Positions 18,185 through 27,673 of a stretch of 64,000 nt of DNA are shown piece after piece. The stretch covers positions 28,546 through 92,545 of the forward strand of contig JAFRUS010000054.1 of NCBI GenBank assembly GCA_017438745.1, read 5' to 3'. The translations under genes and the position numbers were made by a program. The stretch's first letter is position 1; each line of letters starts with the position of its first letter. Source of the DNA: Oscillospiraceae bacterium (lineage in GTDB: Bacteria > Bacillota > Clostridia > Oscillospirales > Ruminococcaceae). The notes below the pieces were generated by a model, which was not told the DNA's origin, did not search any database, and saw only the letters and a list, made by a program, of their open reading frames with translations.

Positions 18185-18223
18185 TGTAACCTTTCACTTC
18201 GTTTCCGTACTATATAGATGAAG
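18185..18223 (+). promoter_or_regulatory. candidate alternative-sigma promoter, class 2 copy B
   Basis: TGTAACC (18185-18191), 18 bp, then CTATATAGATGAAG (18210-18223), matching the copy at 15346-15384 in both blocks and spacing. Confidence 0.5.
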
Positions 18224-18303
18224 GCGATAAACCTTCGGTGAAAAAAGAGCTCTTTAAACACAAATAGAATAACGGATATACAGGTGAAAAGGAGAAACAT
18301 ATT

Positions 18304-19479
18304 ATGAAAAGATCAGTAAAAACAAAACGTGTATTAGCAGCAGTACTTTCATCAGTTTTTGCATTTCCGGCAGCAGGAATATTTGATGGAAATCAGAACA
18401 GCAGCTCTGTTTATGCAGAGATGACAACGAATGAAACATACACTTGTCAGGATGATGAAATTGCAGAGGAAGCAGTGGAATCTGACTGGAGAATTACAAA
18501 AGGTGACATTAACGGTGACGGGGCAATCGACATATCAGATGCCACAATGCTTTCACTTTATCTCGTTGGTGAAAAATATCTGTATGGCCCCCAGCTTAGA
18601 GCAGCTGATGTGAATAATAATAAAGACGTTGAGCTTGCAGACCTTGCAGCAATGAAACAGTTCATTTCGAAAAAAATAAATTCTTTTGCAGAGGTCGATA
18701 TATGCCTTTCAGATGAAGAAGTATCAGAAATCCTGCCGGAAAATGCCGTTCCGTATGCATATCCGGAAGATATAAAGACAGATAATGTGAAAGTTTACAA
18801 ACTTGCTGACGGAACTTTAAAAGTGCTTTACTTAAACGGAAGATTCACAATGGAACTGCCTGAAATATGGGAAGGTCATTTTGTTGTAGATGACCGTTGT
18901 TTCTGTTCAAAGCTTTCTTATAACGGATATACCGCAGGGGAACTTTTCACATGCATACCGCAGAATACAACATTACATCTCAGCAGTAATATGGCCCTTA
19001 GTGCACCTTATATGGCTCAGATCAGAGGAATATCCGGCGAAATATTCTTATATACATCCGGTGTTTCAGTAATAAATTATGATTACGATAATGAGGAATG
19101 CAGATCCGAGTATGAAATGCTTTCCGCAACTCTCCCTGATGTGTACAAGTCTGTAAGAAGCTATTCTGACGAGACAGGTAAAATGGAAGCTGTGTTTGAT
19201 CTTCCGGAATACGACTGCTTTACCGGAACAGTATCTGATTTCCTTTACGGCAAAGATAAAGTGATCTGGGCATATGACGAGGATTATGCACTTGATCAGA
19301 ACGAGCAGGAAGATGAACACCGTCTCTGTGAAATGAAAATCGATACAAATATAGTTGCCAGAAGAGCAGTATGCCTCGGAGATATTATATTCTATGACTG
19401 CTATGATCAGAAGGACGGAACGCATTACGGATGGATCAGAGTAGATGCCATTTATTTTAATTCAAATGCAGGCAAATAA
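18304..19479 (+). CDS. secreted dockerin protein with C-terminal SH3-like repeat (391 aa)
   Basis: A signal peptide (1-~38) is followed by a dockerin (~66-126). Its first loop is intact (DINGDGAIDISD); the second is degenerate (DVNNNKDVELAD, lacking the usual Gly). The dockerin sequence (TMLSLYLVGEKYLYGPQLRA) is closer to that of the transglutaminases at 36886-42090 than to its neighbours. The middle (~130-330) is unrecognised. The C-terminus holds one SH3-like repeat (FYDCYDQKDGTHYGWIRVD). There is no PstS-like domain. The ribosome-binding site is AAAAGGAG before ATG 18304. The class 2 promoter-like block links it to the 15442 gene. Confidence 0.72.
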   Translation: MKRSVKTKRVLAAVLSSVFAFPAAGIFDGNQNSSSVYAEMTTNETYTCQDDEIAEEAVESDWRITKGDINGDGAIDISDATMLSLYLVGEKYLYGPQLRAADVNNNKDVELADLAAMKQFISKKINSFAEVDICLSDEEVSEILPENAVPYAYPEDIKTDNVKVYKLADGTLKVLYLNGRFTMELPEIWEGHFVVDDRCFCSKLSYNGYTAGELFTCIPQNTTLHLSSNMALSAPYMAQIRGISGEIFLYTSGVSVINYDYDNEECRSEYEMLSATLPDVYKSVRSYSDETGKMEAVFDLPEYDCFTGTVSDFLYGKDKVIWAYDEDYALDQNEQEDEHRLCEMKIDTNIVARRAVCLGDIIFYDCYDQKDGTHYGWIRVDAIYFNSNAGK

Positions 19480-19539
19480 GAAGACCGTAAAAACATTAGC
19501 ATAAAAAAAGAAAGAACAAAAGAAATATAATATTTAATG

Positions 19540-19571
19540 AACGAGTTGTGCATAGGTACAGCTCGTTTTTT
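19540..19571 (+). terminator. terminator after the 391-aa dockerin gene
   Basis: AACGAGTTGT pairs with ACAGCTCGTT, followed by a T run. Confidence 0.85.
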
Positions 19572-19710
19572 GATCGTGATGAAGACATAACTATAAAAAT
19601 GATTCATGAAAATCATTCAGGAAACGTACAAATTAAAATTGTACAGCATACAAATACGAGGGAATATAGCAAGATTTAAAGACTTTCTACAGATTTTTTT
19701 GTTTATTTGC

Positions 19711-19739
19711 TTGACTTGGTACCAAGTTTGTGGTATAGT
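19711..19739 (+). promoter_or_regulatory. sigma-A promoter with a 14-bp palindromic operator in the spacer
   Basis: TTGACT (19711-19716) and TATAGT (19734-19739) have a 17-bp spacer. The perfect palindrome ACTTGGTACCAAGT (19714-19727) overlaps the -35 box and spacer, a position suited to repressor binding. The regulator is not identifiable here. Confidence 0.65.
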
Positions 19740-19846
19740 TGAATAAACAGCGATATTCATTTTGCTGTTGGATTTAACGTTTTAACCATAGGAAGCACTG
19801 AATCATTCATTGATAAGTGCTTTCCGCGAAGAGAAAGGTGTAAATT

Positions 19847-21475
19847 ATGAACAAGACATGGAAGAAAACAGTAACGACGATTTTAGCCTTTGCTTTAGCA
19901 GCCGGGGGAATGATGGGCGGTGCTTCTTATCTTAACGAAGTATCTGCAGCAGAACAGCCGGTGGCAGCATTACGTGAAGCCGGTGAACCAGCAGAAATGG
20001 CTGTTGATGCCGGTGTATATGAGGCAAATGCAGGAGATACGATCAAAGTTAAGGTAAGAGCGTGTGATATAAAGGATTCGTTCAATTCAGTCGGCGGACG
20101 CCTTCTTGTCAATACTGAGGCATTCAGCGTTTTAAGTGTTACTCCGGGAGATACTGACGATCCGGATAACGAAAACACCGAAATATTTCAGAAAACATTA
20201 ACGGCACAGAGTATGTGCAGTGAGCATACAGAAAAGATCGGCTTCATTTACTGCGAACTTGAAAGTTTAAAGGAAGATACTGTTTTTCTTACTATTGAGC
20301 TCAGGGTAAACGATGATGCTAAAGACGGATGCTATACTGTTCCGTTCTATCTTCGCGACAGCAGCGTTTCAATGGCAACAAAGATCGTCGAAACAGAAGA
20401 TACCTGGGACGTTTTTGAAGTAAACCCTGACTATCGCGGTGCTCTGATCACAGTTGGTGCCGGTTCAGATGAAATAATAGAGCCGGAAGAACCAGAGGAA
20501 TACAATTACGATTATGATTATGACAATGATCATCATCTCAACAATCTGGATGAAGATGGCGTTATCAATCCGATAATACCTGAAATTACATATTCTGAAA
20601 CAGGACAGCCGATAACGACAGCTTGTTCTGATGAAAGTCTGACGGGCTTTACTGTGGATGCCGGTGTTTATGAAGCCAAGGCAGGCGATACGATAAAAGT
20701 AAAGATCAGAGCAACTGATATAAAGAAACCTTTCTGCTCAGCTTTAGGTTACTTCATAATTGATGAGGATAAGTTCACGGTATTAAGCGCTGAGCCGGGA
20801 GATTCTGACGATCCGGATGATAATAATAATGATGAAGGCGTCATTGTGGATAAAGATGTAAGCCTGAATGTTTTCAGAGGAGCTGAAAACAGTAAAATGG
20901 CTGTTTTCATTTACTGCAATCTTAATGAAAACGTAGATGAAGATATGGTGTTTGCGACTGTTGAACTAAAGGTCAATGATGATGTAAAAGACGGAACTTA
21001 TGAGCTTCCGTTTGCTGTTCTTGAATACGGCGGAATGGCATGCGCATACAATGATGAAATGAATGATCTTACTGACTCTGAACCTGAGTTCCACGGCGCG
21101 CTTGTCAAAGTAAGCAGTGCTTCAGAAGAAACTATACCTGAAGAACAGCCTGAAGTATCTGAAAACGAGGAAACAGTACCTGAAGAACAGCCTGAAATAA
21201 CTGAAAGTGAAGAAACACCGGCTCCGGCTGAAGAACTTCCGGTTATCGAAGAACCTGAAAAGCCAGTTGGACCAGGACATCACGGCCCTGCAGGTCCGGC
21301 AGCTCCTAAGCCTGATCACAGACACGACCATAAACACGATCACGCACCAGCTCCTAAGCCGGATGATCACAGAAATGATCACAAAAACAGCTACGAAAAG
21401 GCAGTTGAGAAGATCGCTGAAGATATCACAAATGTAATTACAGATGTTGCAAAGTTTATCTTTTCTTTATTCTAA
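19847..21475 (+). CDS. secreted protein with two cohesin-like domains and His-rich tail (542 aa)
   Basis: It is a paralog of 8408-10027. A signal peptide (1-~35, ends VSAAEQ) precedes cohesin-like domain 1 (~44-205, MAVDAGVYEANAGDTIKV). An acidic Tyr/Asp linker with TGQPITT leads to cohesin-like domain 2 (~268-425, FTVDAGVYEAKAGDTIKV). Then come Glu/Pro repeats (PEEQPEVSENEETV type), a His/Asp/Lys/Pro-rich region (HRHDHKHDHAPAPKPD) and a C-terminal amphipathic helix (EDITNVITDVAKFIFSLF) that matches the tail of the paralog. No sortase signal is present. The role is probably a two-site adaptor for dockerin proteins of the island. The His-rich part may bind metal ions. The ribosome-binding site is GAAAGG before ATG 19847. 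Confidence 0.75.
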   Translation: MNKTWKKTVTTILAFALAAGGMMGGASYLNEVSAAEQPVAALREAGEPAEMAVDAGVYEANAGDTIKVKVRACDIKDSFNSVGGRLLVNTEAFSVLSVTPGDTDDPDNENTEIFQKTLTAQSMCSEHTEKIGFIYCELESLKEDTVFLTIELRVNDDAKDGCYTVPFYLRDSSVSMATKIVETEDTWDVFEVNPDYRGALITVGAGSDEIIEPEEPEEYNYDYDYDNDHHLNNLDEDGVINPIIPEITYSETGQPITTACSDESLTGFTVDAGVYEAKAGDTIKVKIRATDIKKPFCSALGYFIIDEDKFTVLSAEPGDSDDPDDNNNDEGVIVDKDVSLNVFRGAENSKMAVFIYCNLNENVDEDMVFATVELKVNDDVKDGTYELPFAVLEYGGMACAYNDEMNDLTDSEPEFHGALVKVSSASEETIPEEQPEVSENEETVPEEQPEITESEETPAPAEELPVIEEPEKPVGPGHHGPAGPAAPKPDHRHDHKHDHAPAPKPDDHRNDHKNSYEKAVEKIAEDITNVITDVAKFIFSLF

Positions 21476-21508
21476 TGAATAACAATTGTTACTGCTGTAA
21501 CTGAAACG

Positions 21509-21549
21509 ATGCCCACTCATCCGGAACGCACGGATGAGCGGGCATTTTG
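21509..21549 (+). terminator. terminator of the second bivalent cohesin gene
   Basis: A 15-bp stem (ATGCCCACTCATCCG / CGGATGAGCGGGCAT, one mismatch) is followed by TTTTGT. Confidence 0.9.
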
Positions 21550-21569
21550 TATTTAATCATCACGATATA

Positions 21570-21599
21570 TTGATTTTATACTCTGCATTATGATATAAT
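21570..21599 (+). promoter_or_regulatory. sigma-A promoter of the three-gene dockerin operon
   Basis: TTGATT (21570-21575) and TATAAT (21594-21599) have an 18-bp spacer. A CTGTACAGATGAA block at 21662-21674 resembles the -10-like block of the class 2 motifs. Its upstream partner is weak (ATAACTG near 21635). Confidence 0.6.
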
Positions 21600-21699
21600 T
21601 TACTATGTATAAGAGCGTGCGGGTCATTTGGGGATATAACTGATATTTTCTCTGTTTGCACCTGTACAGATGAAAAATACCAAATAAGGGGGAAGGGCT

Positions 21700-24645
21700 A
21701 TGAGAAAAAGAGCACTGAAGAATATAAGGCGTAAAGCCGTATTACTGACGCTTGTTTCAGGAATGGTCTTCGGAAGTACCGGGATAGTATCTGCTGACTC
21801 GTCCGAGGAACTTAAGCAGCAGGAGCGGGAAGAACTTATAAAGACTCTTTCTGAAAAGGAACAGCGCGGTGATATTAACGGTGACGGTATCGTCAATGTG
21901 TTTGATGTTATGAGATACAAGAACAGCATTGTCGAAGGAAGAAGTTTTGATGAAGCCGAACGCATCGATGTCAACGGTGACGGCGCCGTGAACGGAAAAG
22001 ACATTGGTGCAGTAAAGAACGATATTTTAAAACAGTCAAAGCTATGGACCTATGATAACGTTCCTAAGATGGACGGATCCACTTCAGCAATACCGCTCGA
22101 AGCCGGACTTAAATCGAAGATGCTCGGAGTTTCATACTCTGATGCAAAACTGCTTGTGTCACATCACAAGACCCACGAGTCGTTCCAGATGCTTCTTTCC
22201 GGTGAGAACGACATGATATTCACAGTACCGATCTCGGAAGACCAGAAGAAAGCGGCTGAAGAAGCGGGAAGAGAACTTACATTTGTACCGGTCGCAAAGG
22301 AAGGATTCGTTTTCGTAGTAAACAGGAACAATCCGGTCGAATCCCTTACCGTGGAGCAGATCAGAGATATCTATTCGGGTAAAATAACAAACTGGAAAGA
22401 AGTCGGCGGAAACGACGAAAAGATCATCCCTTACCAGAGAAACAAGGATTCGGGAAGCCAGAACTACATGACAGAGTTCATGGAAGGCTATGATCTTATG
22501 AATCCGCCTAAGGAATATTATCTTGGCTCAATGTCATCACTGATGGACGGACTTGCGGTTTACGATAATGCCGAAAATGCTATCGGTTATTCAGTTTATT
22601 CCTATGCGGCTCAGATGTACGAAAACTCATCTGACACTAAATTCATTGCAGTTGACGGTATAAAGCCTACCAGAGAGACAATGGCTGACGGCACCTATCC
22701 TCTTCTCAGCTCTACATCGATAGTTTATACTGACAAGGCATCTCAGAATACAAAGGATTTTGCCGCCTGGGCAATATCTGAAGAAGGGCAGAAAACTGTT
22801 CTTTCATGCGGATATGTTCCGTTAAAAGATATGGAGTATCCGGAGAAATTTAAGCCGTATTCCGCCAAGGGTACTGGTAAGGAGAAGCCCGCAGACTACA
22901 AACCGTCAGAAAAATATTCCAATCTCTATTATAGCCGTGGTTCATATGACGAAAAATATTTGACCCGTGAAGAGTGTACAATCAACTGGCTTGCAGACAA
23001 AGAACTTCAGAACATGATAAACGATGATATCAGTAAAACGGTGTTTAACGGTCAGGATAAGCTCACAGGAGTATGGTACATGAGCCTTCATGCAGTTAAC
23101 GGATATATACACATCAGTTTCAGTAATAGTGAATTATCAGAATATTATAAATTAAATTATGATGCAATAAACGGTGTAAGAATAGAGAAGCTTTCAGATT
23201 ATTTCTATAAAGATGAAGATTTTGTTCCGGCTCTTACTAACAAGTTAAGGGATCATATTGACGGATACAAGGACAAAGATATTAAAACGGATTTTCTTGG
23301 TGTTCTTGGAGAACCAGCCAGATTCAGTTTTGAAGATATAGTTTTTGATGCAGATGGTCCTTATTATGATAAAGAAAAGAAAATATACTATCAGCCTGTT
23401 TTTGATGAACTGTTCGACAGTATGGTAATAGGTGAATATTATGACTGCCGAAACATTGTCGGTGAAATTTACCGGGACCCGGACAATCATACTTTTAGGC
23501 TGGAAGACCACGAGTTTTCAGAATGGAAAACTATAGTTGTTACTGGTGATGACGGTGAACCGCGTGTGAATGTTACCTCCCGTTCCCATACTGATGAGGA
23601 AATCAAGGCAGAAAACAAGCTTTACGATACAGTTTACGAAAAAGCAAAAGCTCTTCGCCCGGAAGGAAATACATCGTATATCATAGTTGACAGACACCCT
23701 GAATATAATTATTTCCGTGTGAATTACGGGAAGGTGGACGGACTGCCCAATACTCCGTATATGTTCTCCGGCGATACAGGCGAGCAGATAAAACCTTCAG
23801 ATATTTTCGGAAAATCATTTGAAAAGTATGATGACTGTTCAATATACAAAATTGATTTTGGTGCCGGTACAGTTACTCTGCTCGGACTGTCTGATCCTTT
23901 CACGGAATTTGAACAAACGTTTTATCATTATACGGAACATGAGGAAACGTTTGATACTGATAATTTCGACAGAAGTATACTGTCCAGTGATCAGATAAAG
24001 GCGAAAACAGAAAAGCAGGATAAAATTCAGTACGGAATTCTGATGGACGATAAAACGGTAGAGGTTTATCCCGAGTCCTATGTTGTGGATTACGGCGAGA
24101 AGAAAGTCTTATCTCAGATAAAGAAGAATCTTTACGTCAGTATAAAGACTCTGTGCCAGTCACACGGCAGTTTGTGGTATGAATGCTGGGACGGAAGCAC
24201 TGATGAATATATCGGCTGGATCAGCGAAGAAGACTGTACCATGCACAACCGCTTTTTCCGTTATGAAGAATACGAGACTCCTTTATCCGGTATAGTTACC
24301 GGCAGTAAATCAGGTGATGTATTCGGATACACAAGCGATTTCATCCTTAAGCAAGGTGCTGAAGAAGTACTGCGGAAGGTCGAAGTAAAAAGAAATGTTT
24401 TGATCAAACGGGCATGTTACAAATCAAGCTGGTTATATGACTGCTATGATGCAGACAATGGAGATTATTACGGCTGGATAAAAGAATCAGATCTCACTCT
24501 TGAAAAAGATTTAAAAGATTTAGATGATGAAAAAGGGGTACAATATGAAAAAACAATCACTCAACTCACTCAGAAAAAAGGCAGCGATTTTAACGACTTT
24601 TATAATACTTGCATACGGAAATACCGGGGTGTTATCCGCGGCTGA
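21700..24645 (+). CDS. secreted dockerin / PstS-like / SH3-like protein (981 aa)
   Basis: The start ATG has AAGGGGGAAGGG upstream. A signal peptide (1-~33) is followed by a dockerin (~57-111; DINGDGIVNVFD and DVNGDGAVNGKD), a PstS-like domain (~115-373, MDGSTSAIPLEAGLKSKM), a DUF3298-like region (~400-730) and two SH3-like repeats (LWYECWDGSTDEYIGWIS and LYDCYDADNGDYYGWIK). In the paralog downstream the protein stops right after SDLTLE. Here the frame reads on for 41 more residues and overlaps the next gene by 101 bp. The extension looks like loss of the ancestral stop, not a domain. It is the first gene of an apparent three-gene operon. Confidence 0.8.
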   Translation: MRKRALKNIRRKAVLLTLVSGMVFGSTGIVSADSSEELKQQEREELIKTLSEKEQRGDINGDGIVNVFDVMRYKNSIVEGRSFDEAERIDVNGDGAVNGKDIGAVKNDILKQSKLWTYDNVPKMDGSTSAIPLEAGLKSKMLGVSYSDAKLLVSHHKTHESFQMLLSGENDMIFTVPISEDQKKAAEEAGRELTFVPVAKEGFVFVVNRNNPVESLTVEQIRDIYSGKITNWKEVGGNDEKIIPYQRNKDSGSQNYMTEFMEGYDLMNPPKEYYLGSMSSLMDGLAVYDNAENAIGYSVYSYAAQMYENSSDTKFIAVDGIKPTRETMADGTYPLLSSTSIVYTDKASQNTKDFAAWAISEEGQKTVLSCGYVPLKDMEYPEKFKPYSAKGTGKEKPADYKPSEKYSNLYYSRGSYDEKYLTREECTINWLADKELQNMINDDISKTVFNGQDKLTGVWYMSLHAVNGYIHISFSNSELSEYYKLNYDAINGVRIEKLSDYFYKDEDFVPALTNKLRDHIDGYKDKDIKTDFLGVLGEPARFSFEDIVFDADGPYYDKEKKIYYQPVFDELFDSMVIGEYYDCRNIVGEIYRDPDNHTFRLEDHEFSEWKTIVVTGDDGEPRVNVTSRSHTDEEIKAENKLYDTVYEKAKALRPEGNTSYIIVDRHPEYNYFRVNYGKVDGLPNTPYMFSGDTGEQIKPSDIFGKSFEKYDDCSIYKIDFGAGTVTLLGLSDPFTEFEQTFYHYTEHEETFDTDNFDRSILSSDQIKAKTEKQDKIQYGILMDDKTVEVYPESYVVDYGEKKVLSQIKKNLYVSIKTLCQSHGSLWYECWDGSTDEYIGWISEEDCTMHNRFFRYEEYETPLSGIVTGSKSGDVFGYTSDFILKQGAEEVLRKVEVKRNVLIKRACYKSSWLYDCYDADNGDYYGWIKESDLTLEKDLKDLDDEKGVQYEKTITQLTQKKGSDFNDFYNTCIRKYRGVIRG

Positions 24646-27600
24646 TTCATATGAGGAACAGCAGAAGGAAAAGCTTATAAATACGCTTTCTGAAAAGGAA
24701 CAGCCGGGTGATATTAACGGCGACGGTATCATTAACGTGTTTGATGTGATGAGATACAAGAACAGTATTGTCGAGGGGAAGGATTTTGACAGTGCAGAAC
24801 GCATTGACGCCAACAGCGACGGCGCCGTGAACGGAAAAGATATTACGGCTGTAAAGAACGATATTTTAAAGCAGTCAAAACTCTGGTCCTACAAAAGTGT
24901 TCCTAAGATGGACGGTTCAACATCAGCCATCCCGCTCGAGGCCGGACTTAAGTCAAAGATGCTTGGAGTGTCATACTCTGATGCCAAACTGCTCGTATCA
25001 CACCACAAGACTCATGAATCATTCCAGATGCTTCTCTCCGGAGAGAACGACATGATATTCACAGTGCCAATCTCGGAAGATCAGAAGAAGGCTGCAGACG
25101 AAGCAGGAGTAAAGCTTAATTTCGTACCGGTCGCAAAGGAAGGCTTTGTTTTCGTAGTAAACAAGAGCAATCCGGTGGAGTCACTTACGAGCGCACAGAT
25201 AAGAGATATCTATTCCGGAAAGATAACGAACTGGAAGGAAGTCGGCGGAAACGACGAAAAGATAGTTCCTTACCAGAGAAACAAGGATTCGGGAAGCCAG
25301 AACTACATGACAGAGTTTATGGAAGGCTATGACCTCATGGATCCGCCTAAAACGTATGTGCTTGGTACAATGTCTGCCCTTATGGACGGACTTGCTGTTT
25401 ATGACAATGCTGAAAATGCAATAGGTTATTCGGTTTACTCCTATGCGGCACAGATGTACGAAAACTCGTCTGACACGAAATTTATTGCAGTTGACGGAAT
25501 AAAGCCTACAAGAGAGACCATGGCAGACGGCACATATCCGCTTTTAAGCTCCACATCGATAGTTTACACTGACAAGGCTACACAGAACACAAAAGATTTT
25601 GCTGTCTGGGCGGTATCTGATGAAGGACAGGAAACTGTTCTTTCGTGCGGTTATGTTCCGGTAAAGGACATGGAATATCCGGCAGAGATGAAGCCGTATT
25701 ACGCAAAGGGTACCGGTAAGGAGAAACCGGCTGACTACAAACCGGCAGAGAAGTATTCCAGCACCTATCACCTTGTCTATGACGGTGATGATCTTAGTCC
25801 GGAGCGCTGTTCAATAGATTTCCTTAAAGACAAGGAATTTGAAAAACAGATAAACAGCGATATTGCAGCTGTGTTTGATGCTCATGAGTTTAAATCTTCG
25901 TATCAGCTGATGAGCGTGAATATTATGAACGGATATATGTGCATCCGGCTTATAGATGATGAAAAATATATGGGTAATGATGTAAGCAGGTATGGCTACA
26001 TTGCAACTCTGAACTATGATCTGAAAAACGGAAAGAAGATAGAAAAATTTTCTGATTATTTCTTTAAAGATACTGACTTTGTCCAGGCGGTAAACAACAG
26101 GATCGGAAGCAACATAAGTGCGAACTGCCCTGAGATAGTTAAAACGGATTATCTTGGTCTGCTCGGAGATGTGACTGACTTTTCGTTCACAGATGTTGTT
26201 CTTGAAAAAGACGGACCATATCTTTCCGAGACAGCAGAGATCCCGTTCTTAAAGGATCATGATCTTATAGACATTATGGTAACGGGCGAGTACTTTGATA
26301 ACAGTCAGGTGCTGGACGAGAAATTCCTTGTACCTCAGGAAGGTGAGCAGTATGCAAAGATCCATGTCCAGACCGCGACACTGCCGGAATGGGTGGAATA
26401 TCTTGAACAGGGCGATGACGGCGAAGCGCACACCCGTATAACATCACGTTTCCATACAGAAAGCGAGATAGCGGAAAAGAACAGTATCTATGACAAGATA
26501 TTTGAAAAAGCAAAAGAGCTTCGTGCTCAGGACAGATGGACAAAGGAATGGCTGGAATTCTATCCGGATAAGAAAATAACCGATATGCCGATAAAACTTT
26601 TAAAAGAAACTCCGAATAAAAGCGTGACAAAGTACAATGTTATTTTCGCACATCTCGGAAAAGTTGACGGCTACTATAACTATCCGTATATATTCGATGC
26701 TGAAACCGGCGAACAGATAATGATCTCTGATATTTTCGGAAAATCGTTTGAAAAATATGATGATTACAAATATACGCCTTTGAATATTGATCTCGGAAAA
26801 GGAACAGTTCTGATCTCATGTTATGGTGAAGTCAATTATATTGAAGAAAAAATAAACTTCGACGAACTCAATATGAAGTATATTTATCCTGAGGAAGCGG
26901 AACCGGAAAGACTGGATGTATTTCCGAACGGAATAGTGACTGGAGAAGAAAAAGCAGTAGATGTTTATCCTGAGTCTTTTGTTGTTGATTACGGTGAGAA
27001 GAAACCTTCATCTCAGATAAAGAAAAATCTTTTAGTTGATGTAAGAACCAAATGTCAGTCACACGGCAAGATATGGTATGAATGCTGGGATGGAAACACT
27101 GATGAATATATCGGCTGGATTTGTGAAGATGACTTTTACCTGTACGACCGCTTTTTCAGTTATGAAGAATTCGAAACTCCTTCATACGGTATAGCTCTCG
27201 GCGATGAATCCGGCGATGTGGTCGGTTATACATCCGATTTCATTCTGAAAAAAGGTGAAAAAGAAGTACAGTGGAAGATCGAAGGAAAATGGAATGTTGT
27301 GATCAAACGTGCATGCTTCAGATCGAGCTGGTATTATGAGTGCTATGATGCAGACGACGGAGATTACTACGGATGGATCCCTTCAAAGGATCTTGTTTTC
27401 ATAGAAGAAAAGGCATTTAAAGGTACAGCCAATGGTTCACCGGACAAAATAGTGTACGGTTACAAATCATCCTATGTTCTTGAAGGCGGACCTGAAGAAA
27501 AACAGTGGCCGATAGAAGGCGTCTGGAACGTTAAAGGAACAAGAATCGCAAAATGGTATGACGGAAACACATGGTATGAATGCTATGATGCAGACGACGG

Positions 27601-27646
27601 CGATTATTACGGCTGGATTAAAAAATCAGATCTCACTCTTGAATAA
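24545..27646 (+). CDS. secreted dockerin / PstS-like / SH3-like protein (1033 aa)
   Basis: I place the start at ATG 24545 (MKKQSLNSLRKKAA), after GGGG with suitable spacing; an in-frame ATG at 24524 has no site and would add seven residues before the signal peptide. Layout: signal peptide (1-~33), dockerin (~54-108; DINGDGIINVFD and DANSDGAVNGKD), PstS-like domain (~112-370), DUF3298-like region (~395-740), then three or four SH3-like repeats (WYECWDGNTDEYIGWIC, WYYECYDADDGDYYGWIP, WYECYDADDGDYYGWIK). The last two repeats are nearly identical, suggesting recent module duplication. The gene starts inside the 3' end of the upstream gene and ends at the start of the next. Confidence 0.8.
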   Translation: MKKQSLNSLRKKAAILTTFIILAYGNTGVLSAADSYEEQQKEKLINTLSEKEQPGDINGDGIINVFDVMRYKNSIVEGKDFDSAERIDANSDGAVNGKDITAVKNDILKQSKLWSYKSVPKMDGSTSAIPLEAGLKSKMLGVSYSDAKLLVSHHKTHESFQMLLSGENDMIFTVPISEDQKKAADEAGVKLNFVPVAKEGFVFVVNKSNPVESLTSAQIRDIYSGKITNWKEVGGNDEKIVPYQRNKDSGSQNYMTEFMEGYDLMDPPKTYVLGTMSALMDGLAVYDNAENAIGYSVYSYAAQMYENSSDTKFIAVDGIKPTRETMADGTYPLLSSTSIVYTDKATQNTKDFAVWAVSDEGQETVLSCGYVPVKDMEYPAEMKPYYAKGTGKEKPADYKPAEKYSSTYHLVYDGDDLSPERCSIDFLKDKEFEKQINSDIAAVFDAHEFKSSYQLMSVNIMNGYMCIRLIDDEKYMGNDVSRYGYIATLNYDLKNGKKIEKFSDYFFKDTDFVQAVNNRIGSNISANCPEIVKTDYLGLLGDVTDFSFTDVVLEKDGPYLSETAEIPFLKDHDLIDIMVTGEYFDNSQVLDEKFLVPQEGEQYAKIHVQTATLPEWVEYLEQGDDGEAHTRITSRFHTESEIAEKNSIYDKIFEKAKELRAQDRWTKEWLEFYPDKKITDMPIKLLKETPNKSVTKYNVIFAHLGKVDGYYNYPYIFDAETGEQIMISDIFGKSFEKYDDYKYTPLNIDLGKGTVLISCYGEVNYIEEKINFDELNMKYIYPEEAEPERLDVFPNGIVTGEEKAVDVYPESFVVDYGEKKPSSQIKKNLLVDVRTKCQSHGKIWYECWDGNTDEYIGWICEDDFYLYDRFFSYEEFETPSYGIALGDESGDVVGYTSDFILKKGEKEVQWKIEGKWNVVIKRACFRSSWYYECYDADDGDYYGWIPSKDLVFIEEKAFKGTANGSPDKIVYGYKSSYVLEGGPEEKQWPIEGVWNVKGTRIAKWYDGNTWYECYDADDGDYYGWIKKSDLTLE

Positions 27647-27673
27647 GTGAGTGATAATGAAAAGGGGAACAAT

